A stretch of 64,000 nucleotides of DNA. Origin: Nocardioides sp. L-11A (lineage in GTDB: Bacteria > Actinomycetota > Actinomycetes > Propionibacteriales > Nocardioidaceae). This document shows positions 1 through 8,011 of the stretch, one piece after another. Each line of letters begins with the position of its first letter. Position 1 is the first letter of the stretch. The notes beneath the pieces are model-generated. The model did not search any database and had not been told where the DNA came from. It was given only the letters and a program-made list of their open reading frames with translations. Position numbers and translations under genes: made by a program. Where the stretch lies: positions 3,534,001 through 3,598,000 of the forward strand of contig CP124680.1 of the NCBI GenBank assembly GCA_029961745.1. The letters run 5' to 3'.

Positions 1-1
1 G

Positions 2-634
2 CAGCGGATCCTCGGCCTGGTCGAGGACTTCGAGCGCAACCGGGTCGCGATCTTCAGCGCCCTGACCAAGCTGCGCCAGCTCGCGCTGGACCCGGCGCTC
101 GTCGACGACGAGCACGACACCGTCGGCTCTGCCAAGCTCGACGTCCTGGTCGAGCATCTGCGCGAGATCACCGCCGAGGGGCACCGGGCGCTGGTGTTCA
201 GCCAGTTCACGTCGTTCCTCACCCGGGTCCGCTCGCGTCTCGACGACGCCGAGATCGCGACGACCTATCTCGACGGTGCCACCCGCGACCGCGGGGCGGT
301 CATCGACCGGTTCCGCTCAGGCACCGCCCCCGTCTTCCTGATCTCGCTCAAGGCCGGCGGCACCGGGCTCACCCTCACCGAGGCCGACTACGTCTTCGTG
401 CTCGACCCGTGGTGGAACCCCGCGGCCGAGGCCCAGGCCGTCGACCGTGCCCACCGGATCGGCCAGACCCGGCACGTCCACGTCTACCGCCTGGTCGCGA
501 GCGACACCATCGAGGAGAAGGTGATGGAGCTCAAGGCCCGCAAGGCCGAGCTGTTCGCGCAGGTCATCGACGGCGACGGCGCGATGAGCACCTCGATCGG
601 CGCCGACGACATCCGCGGTCTCTTCGAGGACTGA
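2..634 (+). CDS. SNF2-family helicase, C-terminal part (cut by window start)
   Basis: The reading frame is open from base 2, so only the C-terminal ~210 residues are present. They form the second RecA-like lobe of a SNF2/Swi2 ATPase: LVFSQFTSFL (motif IV region), LISLKAGGTGLTLTEAD (motif V) and DPWWNPAAEAQAVDRAHRIG (motif VI with the arginine finger), followed by the usual QTRHVHVYRLVASDTIEEKV tail. Such proteins remodel or translocate on DNA using ATP. The N-terminal lobe with Walker A lies outside the window, so any fused SWIM or zinc domain cannot be judged. It converges on the MFS gene and ends in a shared hairpin. Confidence 0.93.
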   Translation, partial: QRILGLVEDFERNRVAIFSALTKLRQLALDPALVDDEHDTVGSAKLDVLVEHLREITAEGHRALVFSQFTSFLTRVRSRLDDAEIATTYLDGATRDRGAVIDRFRSGTAPVFLISLKAGGTGLTLTEADYVFVLDPWWNPAAEAQAVDRAHRIGQTRHVHVYRLVASDTIEEKVMELKARKAELFAQVIDGDGAMSTSIGADDIRGLFED

Positions 635-718
635 CCGGCTCCGACCGCCCTTCCGATCCCTGCTCCAACCGTGCTCCAACTTTCTCCAATGCTTGGAGCA
701 AACCGAGGTGAGCCGGTC
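633..718. terminator. Nested hairpin between convergent genes
   Basis: Outer arms GACCGGCT (633-640) and AGCCGGTC (711-718) are perfect complements. Inside, TGCTCCAA (672-679) pairs with TTGGAGCA (693-700); a further copy of TGCTCCAA at 661-668 could compete. The element overlaps the helicase stop codon and lies 4 nt beyond the MFS stop codon, so it probably acts as a bidirectional terminator. Confidence 0.55.
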
Positions 719-722
719 TGCG

Positions 723-2129
723 CTATCGCTGCGCCGATGCCCGCTCCGGGTTGCGGATGAGCAGCCAGGACAGCACGCCGCCGCCGACGAGCAGCGCGGC
801 GCACCACAGCATCGCGGAGCGGTAGCCGGCGTCGAAGACCTCGGGGCGTTGGTAGTCGGCGCCGGTGAGGCCCACCAGCAACGGCAGCGCGGCCACGGCC
901 AGCAGCGACCCGGCGCGGGCGACCGCGTTGTTGACGCCCGAGGCGACACCGGCGTGTTGGTCGGGCGCGGCGGCGAGGACCGCCGCGGTCAGCGGCGCGA
1001 CGAGCGTGGCCAGCCCGAGTCCGAACACGGTCAGCGGTACGGCGACCTCGGTCCAGTAGTCGAGGTCGCCATCGACCCGACTGAGCAGCAGGGTGCCGAC
1101 GGCGCAGAGCAACGGCCCCACGGTCATCGGCAGGCGGGGCCCGATCCGGCCGGCCAGTGCTCCGCCGCGCCCGGCGAGCAGCAGCATCACGACGGTGATC
1201 GGCAACGTGGCGAGGCCGGCCTCGAGTGGCCCGAGCCCCGCGACCGTCTGCAGCTGCAGGACGAGGAAGAAGAGCACCCCGCCCAGGGCGGCGTACGTCA
1301 GCAGGGTCATCGCGTTCGCGGCGCTGAACTGACGCGAGGCGAAGAGCACCGGCGGCAGCATCGGGTGGGCCCGGCGTCGCTCGTTGGCCCAGAACGCGAC
1401 CCCGGCGACGAGGCCGACCACGAGAGAGACGACGGCGATGCCCGGCTCGCTGGTCCACTCGATGAGGGCGTAGGTGATCCCGCCGAGCCCGAGGGCGCCC
1501 AGGGCGGCTCCGGCGGAGTCGAAGCCCGGGACCGCGGCCGGGTCGCGGGTCTCCGGAACCCGACGGGCGACCACCAGGGTCACGACCGCGACCGGCAGGT
1601 TGATCAGGAACACCCAGCGCCAGCTGACCGCCTGCACCAGCCAGCCGCCGAGGAAGGGGCCGACCGCGGTGGCGACGCCTCCGAGGCCGGACCACGTCCC
1701 GATCGCCCGGGATCGATCGGCCGGCGCGAAGGTGCCCTGGATCATCGCGAGGCTGCCGGGGACCAGGAGCGCCGCCGCGACGCCCTGGGCGATCCGGGCC
1801 AGGATCAGCAGCGGCGCGGTCGGTGCCAGCCCGCAGGCCACCGAGGTCAGCGCGAACCCGAGGACGCCGATCACGAAGATCCGGCGGCGTCCGTACCGGT
1901 CCCCCAGCGACCCGCCGAGCAGGGTCAGCGACGCGAGGCTGAGGAGGTAGCCGTTGGAGACCCACTGCAGCTGCTCGAGGCTGGCGTGGAGGTCCTCACC
2001 GATCCGGTGCAGGGCGACGTTGACGACGGTGCTGTCGAGCAGCGCCAGCGACGAGCCGAGGATCGCGGCGGCGAGCACCGCGCGTCCGGTCCGTGACCCG
2101 ACGGTGACCTCGGCACAGGTCGGATCCAC
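723..2129 (-). CDS. MFS transporter, DHA2 (EmrB/QacA) drug-efflux family
   Basis: A 468-residue integral membrane protein with the hallmarks of a 14-TM proton-driven multidrug exporter: LLDSTVVNVAL in TM1, WVSNGYLLSLASL, the motif A loop GGSLGDRYGRRR, and motif C G-x8-G-x3-GP-x2-GG in TM5 (GLGGVATAVGPFLGG). The GTG start lies only 9 nt after the stop of the upstream TetR gene and lacks a clear Shine-Dalgarno, so translational coupling is likely. The pair is a regulator/efflux unit in which the TetR protein probably senses the exported compound. The substrate cannot be predicted. Confidence 0.93.
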   Translation of the reverse strand: MDPTCAEVTVGSRTGRAVLAAAILGSSLALLDSTVVNVALHRIGEDLHASLEQLQWVSNGYLLSLASLTLLGGSLGDRYGRRRIFVIGVLGFALTSVACGLAPTAPLLILARIAQGVAAALLVPGSLAMIQGTFAPADRSRAIGTWSGLGGVATAVGPFLGGWLVQAVSWRWVFLINLPVAVVTLVVARRVPETRDPAAVPGFDSAGAALGALGLGGITYALIEWTSEPGIAVVSLVVGLVAGVAFWANERRRAHPMLPPVLFASRQFSAANAMTLLTYAALGGVLFFLVLQLQTVAGLGPLEAGLATLPITVVMLLLAGRGGALAGRIGPRLPMTVGPLLCAVGTLLLSRVDGDLDYWTEVAVPLTVFGLGLATLVAPLTAAVLAAAPDQHAGVASGVNNAVARAGSLLAVAALPLLVGLTGADYQRPEVFDAGYRSAMLWCAALLVGGGVLSWLLIRNPERASAQR

Positions 2130-2138
2130 GGTGGGAGG

Positions 2139-2819
2139 CTAGACGTCGCTGCGTCGGGCGGTGGCGGGCCCGGTGCCCTGCGCCATGGCGACGGCCGTCT
2201 CGATGACGTACTCCTTCACCGGCTCGTACGGGATCGCCTCGGTGCCGGGGAGGCCGGGGTCCTCGTCGCGGACGGCGACGCGCATGTGGGTCAGGTTGAG
2301 CACGCCGAGCGCCTGGGCGTAGTAGAGGTTGGAGAGCATCCCGGGATCCTCGACGTGGAAGTCCCCCGCGGCGACGCCCTTCTCGAGGATCGTCGTCATC
2401 CGGCCCAGGCAGCTGGCCATGCCGATGCCCAACTTGAGCATGGTCTCCTGGCTGATCTCCTTGAACAGCTCATCACCGCGCCGACGCAGGAGAACCAGAG
2501 CGCAGTCGACGAAGGCCGGATGATGCTGGCCGAAGTCGAGGAAGGCGCCGGCCAGGGCGCGCAGCTGGTCGGCGGGCGGCGCCGACTCGTCGAGGCGCTC
2601 GGTCATCAGACTGTCCAGGTCGGACAGGTAGCCGACCAGCGTCAGCGCGAAGAGCTCCTCCTTGCTGGAGAAGTGTCGGTAGACGACCGCGCGGTTGATC
2701 CCGACCACGCGGGCGATGTCCTCGACGTGCGCCTCGCGCATGCCGCGCTCGTCGAAAAGGGCGCGGGTCGCTGCCAGGATCTTCTCGGTCCGTGCAGCCC
2801 GCTGGTCCACAGCTGGCAT
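2139..2819 (-). CDS. TetR/AcrR family transcriptional regulator
   Basis: About 226 residues. The N-terminal helix-turn-helix reads EKILAATRALFDERG then VEDIARVVGINRAVVYRHFSSKEELF, a standard TetR DNA-binding domain, followed by an all-helical ligand-binding domain. The frame is open upstream to an ATG at 2939, but I chose the ATG at 2819 (MPAVDQRAARTEKIL): it places the HTH close to the N-terminus as in most TetR proteins and leaves the palindrome at 2904-2928 in the 5' region rather than in coding sequence. It is co-transcribed with the efflux gene and is probably its autoregulated repressor. Confidence 0.88.
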   Translation of the reverse strand: MPAVDQRAARTEKILAATRALFDERGMREAHVEDIARVVGINRAVVYRHFSSKEELFALTLVGYLSDLDSLMTERLDESAPPADQLRALAGAFLDFGQHHPAFVDCALVLLRRRGDELFKEISQETMLKLGIGMASCLGRMTTILEKGVAAGDFHVEDPGMLSNLYYAQALGVLNLTHMRVAVRDEDPGLPGTEAIPYEPVKEYVIETAVAMAQGTGPATARRSDV

Positions 2820-2903
2820 CTCGTCGTCAGGGCCGGCCGTCGTACGGCTCGACCCGTCCCCCTTCCCCGTGTCGCTGGCTCCCAGCCCCAACGAGCATGC
2901 ACC

Positions 2904-2928
2904 CCAGGTAGTCACTCCCCCTACCTGG
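2904..2928. promoter_or_regulatory. Candidate TetR operator
   Basis: Perfect inverted repeat CCAGGTAG (2904-2911), 9-nt spacer, CTACCTGG (2921-2928), about 85 nt upstream of the chosen TetR start and between the divergent TetR and HTH genes. Size and position fit an autorepressor site. Binding is an inference. Confidence 0.55.
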
Positions 2929-3064
2929 TCACTCGTCAAGAAAACAGCATAGTCCGGCGTGGCCGTCGCCGAACGTGGGAGGCTTGCGCCGCGGGATTCG
3001 ACCTTTTAAAGAAGGCTTTCTCCTATTGGTGTTCTTTGTCGGGCCCGGTCACGACGATGCACGC

Positions 3065-3319
3065 GTGCCTTGGGACGCGGATGCCGGACGCCTGCTCGGG
3101 AAGCGGGTCCGTCAGCTGCGCGCCGAGAAGAATCTGACCCAGGAGGCGCTGGCCCATCTGGCCGGCTGCACCAAGAACCATGTGCAGGTCATCGAGGCCG
3201 CCGGGCGGCTCGATGTCGGCCGTCCGATCAACCTGCGGCTGAGCACGCTCTTCGGCATCGCCGAGGCCCTGGAGGTCGAGCCGTGGGACCTGATCAAGGA
3301 GTCGGCGACCGGCGCTTGA
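3065..3319 (+). CDS. Small XRE-family helix-turn-helix protein
   Basis: About 84 residues: LLGKRVRQLRAEKNLTQEAL, AHLAGCTKNHVQVIEAAGR and then LRLSTLFGIAEALEVEPWDL form a five-helix Cro/C1 domain, with nothing else attached. The start is uncertain. The frame opens at 2975, but 2999-3040 is unusually AT-rich and reads like promoter sequence. GTG at 3065 places the HTH at the usual distance from the N-terminus; GTG 3029, behind AAGAAGG, is an alternative. It is divergent from the TetR gene. A DNA-binding role is clear; targets are unknown. Confidence 0.75.
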   Translation: MPWDADAGRLLGKRVRQLRAEKNLTQEALAHLAGCTKNHVQVIEAAGRLDVGRPINLRLSTLFGIAEALEVEPWDLIKESATGA

Positions 3320-3384
3320 GCCCCGGACGCCGGCCTCCCGGCACAGGACGACACGTGAGGGTCGGGACGGCACCCACCACGAGA

Positions 3385-3627
3385 TCACTCAGCCTCCTCC
3401 GGCCGCGTTCCTTCGTCGAGGTGGGCGAACAGAGTCCAGTTGCAGGCAGTGTTGCAGCGGGGCAAGTCCGCGGCGACCCTCTTGGCGATGCGAGCCGGGG
3501 TCCGGTCCACGAGCTCGTCGAGCATCCAGCCGGGGATGCGGCCGATGACGTAGTCCGCGACGCGACCGGCGACTCCGTCACCAGCGATGACACTGACGAC
3601 GACTCGGTCGACGAGGCGGCTCAGCAT
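3385..3627 (-). CDS. Small uncharacterised protein (80 aa)
   Basis: Not recognised. The sequence has a hydrophobic, Val-rich N-terminal segment (LVDRVVVSVIAGDGVAG), a central amphipathic stretch (VADYVIGRIPGWMLDELVD), then CNTACNWTLFAHLDEG near the C-terminus with two cysteines in a CxxxC arrangement. Codon choice is GC-rich in third positions, as in real genes here. The ATG at 3627 has AGAGG about 6 nt upstream; the frame continues to a GTG at 3687 without a good ribosome site. It is the last minus-strand gene of the secreted-protein run. A ribosomally made peptide precursor is conceivable, but no modification enzymes are nearby. Confidence 0.5.
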   Translation of the reverse strand: MLSRLVDRVVVSVIAGDGVAGRVADYVIGRIPGWMLDELVDRTPARIAKRVAADLPRCNTACNWTLFAHLDEGTRPEEAE

Positions 3628-3754
3628 GAGGACCTCTTCACGTGCGGGCGACAGTGACTCTTCAAGGGTGAGCGCGACCGGCGCCACGGGAGAGTTGTGG
3701 CGCCGATCGCGCGATCGGGGCCGGCGGACTGAGCCGCCGGGCGGGATGGGCTGG

Positions 3755-4468
3755 TCAGGGCACGTAGATCAGGTTGGGGTGCTTCGCCGGGAAGCCGGCC
3801 TCCGACAGGGTGAAGGCCGTGCTCTGCATCAGCGCGACCGAATCGCCGAGCGGCGAGCAGGCAGAGCTGTCGATCCCGAACGCCGGCGTGCCGGTCTTGC
3901 TCGCCGTCCCGGCGCTCCCGTCGTAGATCGCCGACATGGAGAGCGGGGGGGCCGGCAGGACCAGGGCGCAGAAGCCGGCGTCGAAGCTGATCGAGCCGGT
4001 CGGGATCGTCAGCGTCGCCACGAACGGGCCGTCGTGGGGGCTGGGCGAATGGCTTGCCGGCGTGGTGATCGTGAGCTGCCACAGCGACCCCGGCGTCGTG
4101 GTGACCGTGGCCCCGACGGGCATGCCATTCATGAGACACGTTCCATGAGTCGGAGCGATGACGTCCGACGGGTCGACGCTCAGTGTGATCGAGCCGCCCA
4201 ATGGGGCGTGCGGCGTGGGGTCGGGCGCAACGTAGGCGAAGCCGTCGCTGATGGCGCACTCGATCGGCAGCCCGGTCGGCGCCGTGACGAACTCGATACT
4301 GCCGGGGCCGACGAAGGTCTTCCCGCTGGCATCCACACCGTCGGAAGCGAGGTTCCACTCGCCGGGCGTCACGGTCGCGCTGGCCGCCGCCGCCAGCGCA
4401 CATACGACCGCAGCCGCGGCCAGAGCGGCGATCGGCTTCAACACTCTGCTGGTGCTTCTCATCGACAT
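3755..4468 (-). CDS. Secreted four-cysteine '(Y/W)VP' family protein, copy 1
   Basis: 237 residues. Signal peptide: RSTSRVLKPIA followed by an Ala/Val-rich core and a cut near ASA. The mature part begins GEWNLASDGVDASGKTFVGP and ends AKHPNLIYVP. Two cysteines fall in each half, suggesting two disulfide-bonded beta domains. The start is ATG 4468 because AGGAGG lies 6 nt upstream; ATG 4486 would put that site inside the gene. Its C-terminal half (PSPHDGPF, the cysteine after a short gap, AKHPN) is closest to copy 2. I recognise no described family. No sortase motif or membrane anchor is visible, so it is probably released or held non-covalently in the envelope. Confidence 0.8.
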   Translation of the reverse strand: MSMRSTSRVLKPIAALAAAAVVCALAAAASATVTPGEWNLASDGVDASGKTFVGPGSIEFVTAPTGLPIECAISDGFAYVAPDPTPHAPLGGSITLSVDPSDVIAPTHGTCLMNGMPVGATVTTTPGSLWQLTITTPASHSPSPHDGPFVATLTIPTGSISFDAGFCALVLPAPPLSMSAIYDGSAGTASKTGTPAFGIDSSACSPLGDSVALMQSTAFTLSEAGFPAKHPNLIYVP

Positions 4469-4506
4469 CCGTCGCCTCCTCTCCATTCGCCCCCGGGCCC
4501 GCGCCG

Positions 4507-5229
4507 CTAGGGCACGTAGACGATGTTGGGGTGCTTCGCCGGGGAACCGACCTCGGACAGGGTGACGCTGGCACTGTGCATCGCACCGACGGCGCCGGCA
4601 CTCACACAGGAGGAGTTGTCGACACCGAAAGCCGTCGCTGCCCCAGTCTTCGTAGTCGTACCCGTGCTGCCGTCGTAGGTCGCCGACATGGGCAGGGCCG
4701 ATGTGGGCAGGACCAGCGTGCAGGGATAGAAGCCCATCGTCGCCGTCACCGAGTTCGGTGGGATGGTCAGCGTGCTGGTGAACGGTCCGTCATGGGGACT
4801 CGGCACGCTCGCGTCGGGGACCAGGAAGGTGAGTGGCCACCGCGTGCCCGGGGTCGTGGAGACCGCGACCGGACCACCGGCGGCGGACTCGGTGCAGCTG
4901 CCGTTGCCGGGCGCGACGTTGTCCGGAGGGTCGATGCCGATACTGATCGCCCCGTAGGGCGCCGCGTGCAAGCTCACGCTCGGGGTGGTGTAGGAGAAGC
5001 CGCCCGTGATCGTGCAGTTGACTGTCATGACCACGCCGTTGAACGTCGTCGCGAACGTGAAGCTGCCGGGACCGGTGAAGGTCTTCCCGCTGGCATCCAC
5101 GCCGTCGGACGCGAGATTCCAGTGGTTGGCCACCGTGGTGGCGCTCGCCGGGGCGATCGCCACGACGCTGACGGCGGATCCCGCGGCCAAGGCCGCGGCG
5201 AGTCCCGCAAGTCTTCTCTTGATCGACAT
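4507..5229 (-). CDS. Secreted four-cysteine '(Y/W)VP' family protein, copy 2
   Basis: 240 residues. Signal peptide MSIKRRLAGLAAALAAGSA with a cut near ASA, then NHWNLASDGVDASGKTFTGP, cysteines in NCTITGG and SCTESA, a Ser/Thr/Gly-rich beta-type middle, PCTLVLPTSALPMSATYDGS, a fourth cysteine (SSCVSAGA) and the end KHPNIVYVP. AAAGGGA upstream supports ATG 5229. It lies 38 nt from copy 1. Its signal peptide is nearly that of copy 3 (MSVKRRLAGLAA), while its C-terminal half resembles copy 1, so it looks like an intermediate or recombinant member. Function is unknown; a beta-sandwich binding role is an inference from composition and secretion. Confidence 0.8.
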   Translation of the reverse strand: MSIKRRLAGLAAALAAGSAVSVVAIAPASATTVANHWNLASDGVDASGKTFTGPGSFTFATTFNGVVMTVNCTITGGFSYTTPSVSLHAAPYGAISIGIDPPDNVAPGNGSCTESAAGGPVAVSTTPGTRWPLTFLVPDASVPSPHDGPFTSTLTIPPNSVTATMGFYPCTLVLPTSALPMSATYDGSTGTTTKTGAATAFGVDNSSCVSAGAVGAMHSASVTLSEVGSPAKHPNIVYVP

Positions 5230-5301
5230 CTCTGCACGTCCCTTTCACATCGACGGTATTGAGCCTGGGAACAAGCGCGAGCGGCGGTGGCTCGGTCCCG
5301 C

Positions 5302-6063
5302 CTAGGGGACATAAATCAGGTCGGGGTGATTGCTGGTCGCGCCCACCTCCCACAGCGTCGCGCTCGCACTCTGCAGCACGGCCGCGGTCCCGGCGCGGGG
5401 GCAGCCCGTGTTGTCGAGGGTCATCGACACGCCACCACCGGTCATGGTCGCCACCCCGGTGCTACCGGTGTAGCTCCCCGGGACCTGCAGCGGCGCCGTG
5501 CCGGTCGGCCCGACCAGCTTGCACGGCGGCGTCAGGTTGTTGTTGATGCCCGGCAGCTTCACCGCCACGGCCGTCACGGAGTTGGCCGGCACCGAGAGGT
5601 AGCCGGTCAGCGCCGCGGTGTAGTGAGCCGGGTTGGCCGGGGGTGCATCGGGCGTCTCCACGCTGAGCGTCCAGAGCGATCCCGGCGTGGTTGAGATGTG
5701 CACCGCCCCACTGGTGATCGACTCGGTGCAAGTGCCAGCGCCCGGAGCGAGGGAGTCCGACGGATCGACCTGGATGACCATCGTGTCGAGCTCCCAGGCA
5801 TGCGGGGTCGGGTCGGGCGCCGTGTGGGCGATCCCGCCGACGATGGTGCAGTTCACCGTGAACGGCGTGCCGTTGAAGGTCATCGTCCATGTCAGCGTGA
5901 GCGACCCGGTGAAGGTCTTGCCGCTGGCGTCGACACCGTTGGAGGCGAGGTTCCACGCACCGGGAGTCGTGGTGGCGCCCACCGGAGCGATCACCTGGAG
6001 GCTGACCGCGGCTCCTGCGGACAGCACCGCTGCGAGTCCCGCGAGCCTTCTCTTGACCGACAT
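5302..6063 (-). CDS. Secreted four-cysteine '(Y/W)VP' family protein, copy 3
   Basis: 253 residues. Signal peptide MSVKRRLAGLAAVLSAGAA, then AWNLASNGVDASGKTFTG, cysteines in VNCTIVGG and GTCTESI, LSVPANSVTAVAVKLPGINN, PPCKLVGPT, GCPRAGTAAVLQSASATLWE and the end SNHPDLIYVP. GAGGCAGAG precedes the ATG. The 3' half is almost identical in DNA to the 3' half of copy 4 four kilobases away, whereas the 5' halves differ clearly. That indicates recent duplication or gene conversion limited to the C-terminal domain. The minus-strand run continues on both sides. Function is not known. Confidence 0.8.
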   Translation of the reverse strand: MSVKRRLAGLAAVLSAGAAVSLQVIAPVGATTTPGAWNLASNGVDASGKTFTGSLTLTWTMTFNGTPFTVNCTIVGGIAHTAPDPTPHAWELDTMVIQVDPSDSLAPGAGTCTESITSGAVHISTTPGSLWTLSVETPDAPPANPAHYTAALTGYLSVPANSVTAVAVKLPGINNNLTPPCKLVGPTGTAPLQVPGSYTGSTGVATMTGGGVSMTLDNTGCPRAGTAAVLQSASATLWEVGATSNHPDLIYVP

Positions 6064-6139
6064 CTCTGCCTCTTCTCAGGAGTGTTAGAGCAAACGGACA
6101 CAGCCGGACCTTCCGCCCGTCTGGCCCAGGCTCGACGGC

Positions 6140-6159
6140 GTGGGGACCTGCGTCCCCAC
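6140..6159 (-). terminator. Hairpin after the RCC1-like gene
   Basis: GTGGGGAC (6140-6147), CTGC loop, GTCCCCAC (6152-6159): perfect 8-bp stem about 45 nt past the RCC1-like stop codon, with extra GC pairing outside. No clear U-tract follows. Confidence 0.5.
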
Positions 6160-6203
6160 ACCGCCGAGTGGTCCGGGTGGTCGTACAGCAGACCCGGTCC
6201 AGG

Positions 6204-7880
6204 TCAGCTGCAGGCAGCCGTCGCCTGGCTAGCGGCGATCGCTGAGGTGGCTGCAGCGGCCTTCTGGGCCTTCTTCGCCTTCTTGAACTTCTTCTTCAGC
6301 TTCTTGACCTTCTTCGCGGGCTTGTGCGCCTTCTTGGCCTTCTTGAACTTGGCCTTGGCCTTGGCCACCTTGGCCTGGGACGCACCCAGCGCCGCCTGCG
6401 CCGCGCTGGCCGCAGCATTCGCGGCCAGGCACTCGGGTGTCGGGCCGGGGATCGGCGGGGTGACGACCACCGGCTCCTTGACCGGCCCCACCGGATCCGA
6501 GGTCGCCTCGATGCTTTCCGGGTCCCGGACTGCCGTGGTGCGGAAGGTGATGTCCTTGTCCACCTGGGCGCTGGTCAGGGTGAACGTCGTGCCGGTCGCA
6601 TCCTCGATCTCCGCACCATCGGCCAGCCACTGGTTCGTCAGCGTGACACCCTCGGTGGCGTTGAAGGTCGCCGGCGTGCCGGTCAGCGTGTCCCCCACCT
6701 TCGGGCTGGCCAGGTCCCCGGAGGAGGCGATCGTCGGGTCCGCGTCCACCGCCAGCGGCGGGATCACCTCGTCGGCCAGGATCAGCTGGAAGCTGGTCCC
6801 CCCCGTCACCGAGACGACCTCCTTGCCGGTCAGGTCGAGACCGTCGACCTCGGCCTGCCAGCCCGGCAGCACGGTCAGGTTGTTGCTGTAGAGATAGAGT
6901 TTGTTCTGATCGGTCCGCACCAGGAAGACCCCAACTCCAGCATTGCCGGGGACCACCGCCGCCTCGACGGCCTTGCCCTCCCGGTCCCCGACGGCCGGCA
7001 GCCCGCTCTCGGGGTACGGAGTGCCGTTCTGCAGCGATTCGGCATAGACCTTGCCGGCTTCGGTGACCCCGACCACGAACCTATCGCCGATCGGGTCGTT
7101 GTTCACCTGGATGTCGAGCAGCTTGTCCGCCGGTCCGCTGGGACGCCCCGCCAACTCCGGGGACGCCGGGACGGTGATCGTCCCCTGCGGGTCGGTGCCG
7201 CTGGTGCCGCCGCTGTCCCAGATCAGCACGCCGCCGTTCTCCAACCGGAGGACCAGAGCGGCGCCGAATCCCTCGATCTGGACGACCTTCTCCGGCAGCG
7301 TGGCGGCGTCGAGGACCCGGTAGAGATCGACGCTGCCGGCCATCCGGCTGAAGACCCCGACCCGGCCGTCGGCCAGGAGCACTCCGACCAGATAGGTGCC
7401 CGCGACAGTGATCTGGGTGGCCTCGGCCGGGTCGCCGGTGCCGCCGAGCAGGGTGGTGCTGGCCATGCCGGCGTTGGCGGCCGTCACGAACGCAGCGACC
7501 GGGCCCCAGACGTGCGGGAGGCCGTCGTCGGTCAGCACGGCGACCCGATTGCTGCTGCTGTCGAGCGAGCGGATCGGCTCGGTCGCCAGCTCCGGCGGGA
7601 TGTCGTAGGAGGCGGAGCCGTTGCTGTTGATCCGCTCCAGGGTACGGTCGTCGGCCCGGACGGCGTAGGCGCCGTGGCTATACGGGGTGCTGATCGCCGT
7701 ATAGGACTCCCCTTCCGTCCCCAGCACCTGGGTCTGGGTCTCCTCGACCTGCACGATGGCCCCGCCCCGCTCGGCCGGCACCGGCACCGCCGCCACCGCC
7801 CCAGGCGCCACGCCCAGGGCCCCGGCCACCAGGGCAACCGTCCCCACGACAGCTGTCGCTGTTGATATCCGCATTCGCAC
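6204..7880 (-). CDS. Secreted RCC1/beta-propeller-like protein with Lys/Ala-rich tail
   Basis: 558 residues (GTG 7880; an in-frame ATG at 7874 is equally possible). Signal peptide RISTATAVVGTVALVAGAL, cut near AVA. Residues ~45-370 contain repeats of the type VVQIEGFGAALVLRLENGGV and LVGVLLADGRVGVFS that alternate 'what the reader sees' strands, like RCC1 blades. Residues ~385-470 resemble an Ig-like surface repeat (GDTLTGTPATFNATEGVTLT). The last ~75 residues are a Lys/Ala coiled-coil such as AKAKFKKAKKAHKPAKKVKK, framed by PECLAAN and a C-terminal CS. The tail could bind teichoic acid or nucleic acid, or crosslink through cysteine; these roles are inference. It lies inside the secreted run. 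Confidence 0.78.
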   Translation of the reverse strand: MRMRISTATAVVGTVALVAGALGVAPGAVAAVPVPAERGGAIVQVEETQTQVLGTEGESYTAISTPYSHGAYAVRADDRTLERINSNGSASYDIPPELATEPIRSLDSSSNRVAVLTDDGLPHVWGPVAAFVTAANAGMASTTLLGGTGDPAEATQITVAGTYLVGVLLADGRVGVFSRMAGSVDLYRVLDAATLPEKVVQIEGFGAALVLRLENGGVLIWDSGGTSGTDPQGTITVPASPELAGRPSGPADKLLDIQVNNDPIGDRFVVGVTEAGKVYAESLQNGTPYPESGLPAVGDREGKAVEAAVVPGNAGVGVFLVRTDQNKLYLYSNNLTVLPGWQAEVDGLDLTGKEVVSVTGGTSFQLILADEVIPPLAVDADPTIASSGDLASPKVGDTLTGTPATFNATEGVTLTNQWLADGAEIEDATGTTFTLTSAQVDKDITFRTTAVRDPESIEATSDPVGPVKEPVVVTPPIPGPTPECLAANAAASAAQAALGASQAKVAKAKAKFKKAKKAHKPAKKVKKLKKKFKKAKKAQKAAAATSAIAASQATAACS

Positions 7881-7966
7881 TGCTAGATCACATCCTCATC
7901 TCAGATCGTCGTTGGTTCCCCGGTCGGCTACTCGTCTACTGGCCTCCTCCTTGGCTCGGACGGAAG

Positions 7967-8003
7967 CCCGGTGCCGGCGCGAGGTCGTCGCGCCGGCACC
8001 GGG
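7967..8003 (-). terminator. Strong hairpin after the CBM-like gene
   Basis: Perfect 16-bp arms beginning CCCGGTGCCGGCGCGA (7967-7982) with a 5-nt loop and the complement at 7988-8003, 8 nt past the stop codon at 8012. Very stable; likely transcription terminator or 3' end protector. Confidence 0.65.
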
Positions 8004-8011
8004 CGAGAGGG

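Noticed and set aside
484..1965. Long alternative frame in the MFS region
   Set aside because: Arg/Pro-rich nonsense composition; the 723-2129 frame has proper MFS motifs.
2820..2939. N-terminal extension of the TetR protein
   Set aside because: Would bury the operator palindrome and place an unrelated 40 residues before the HTH.
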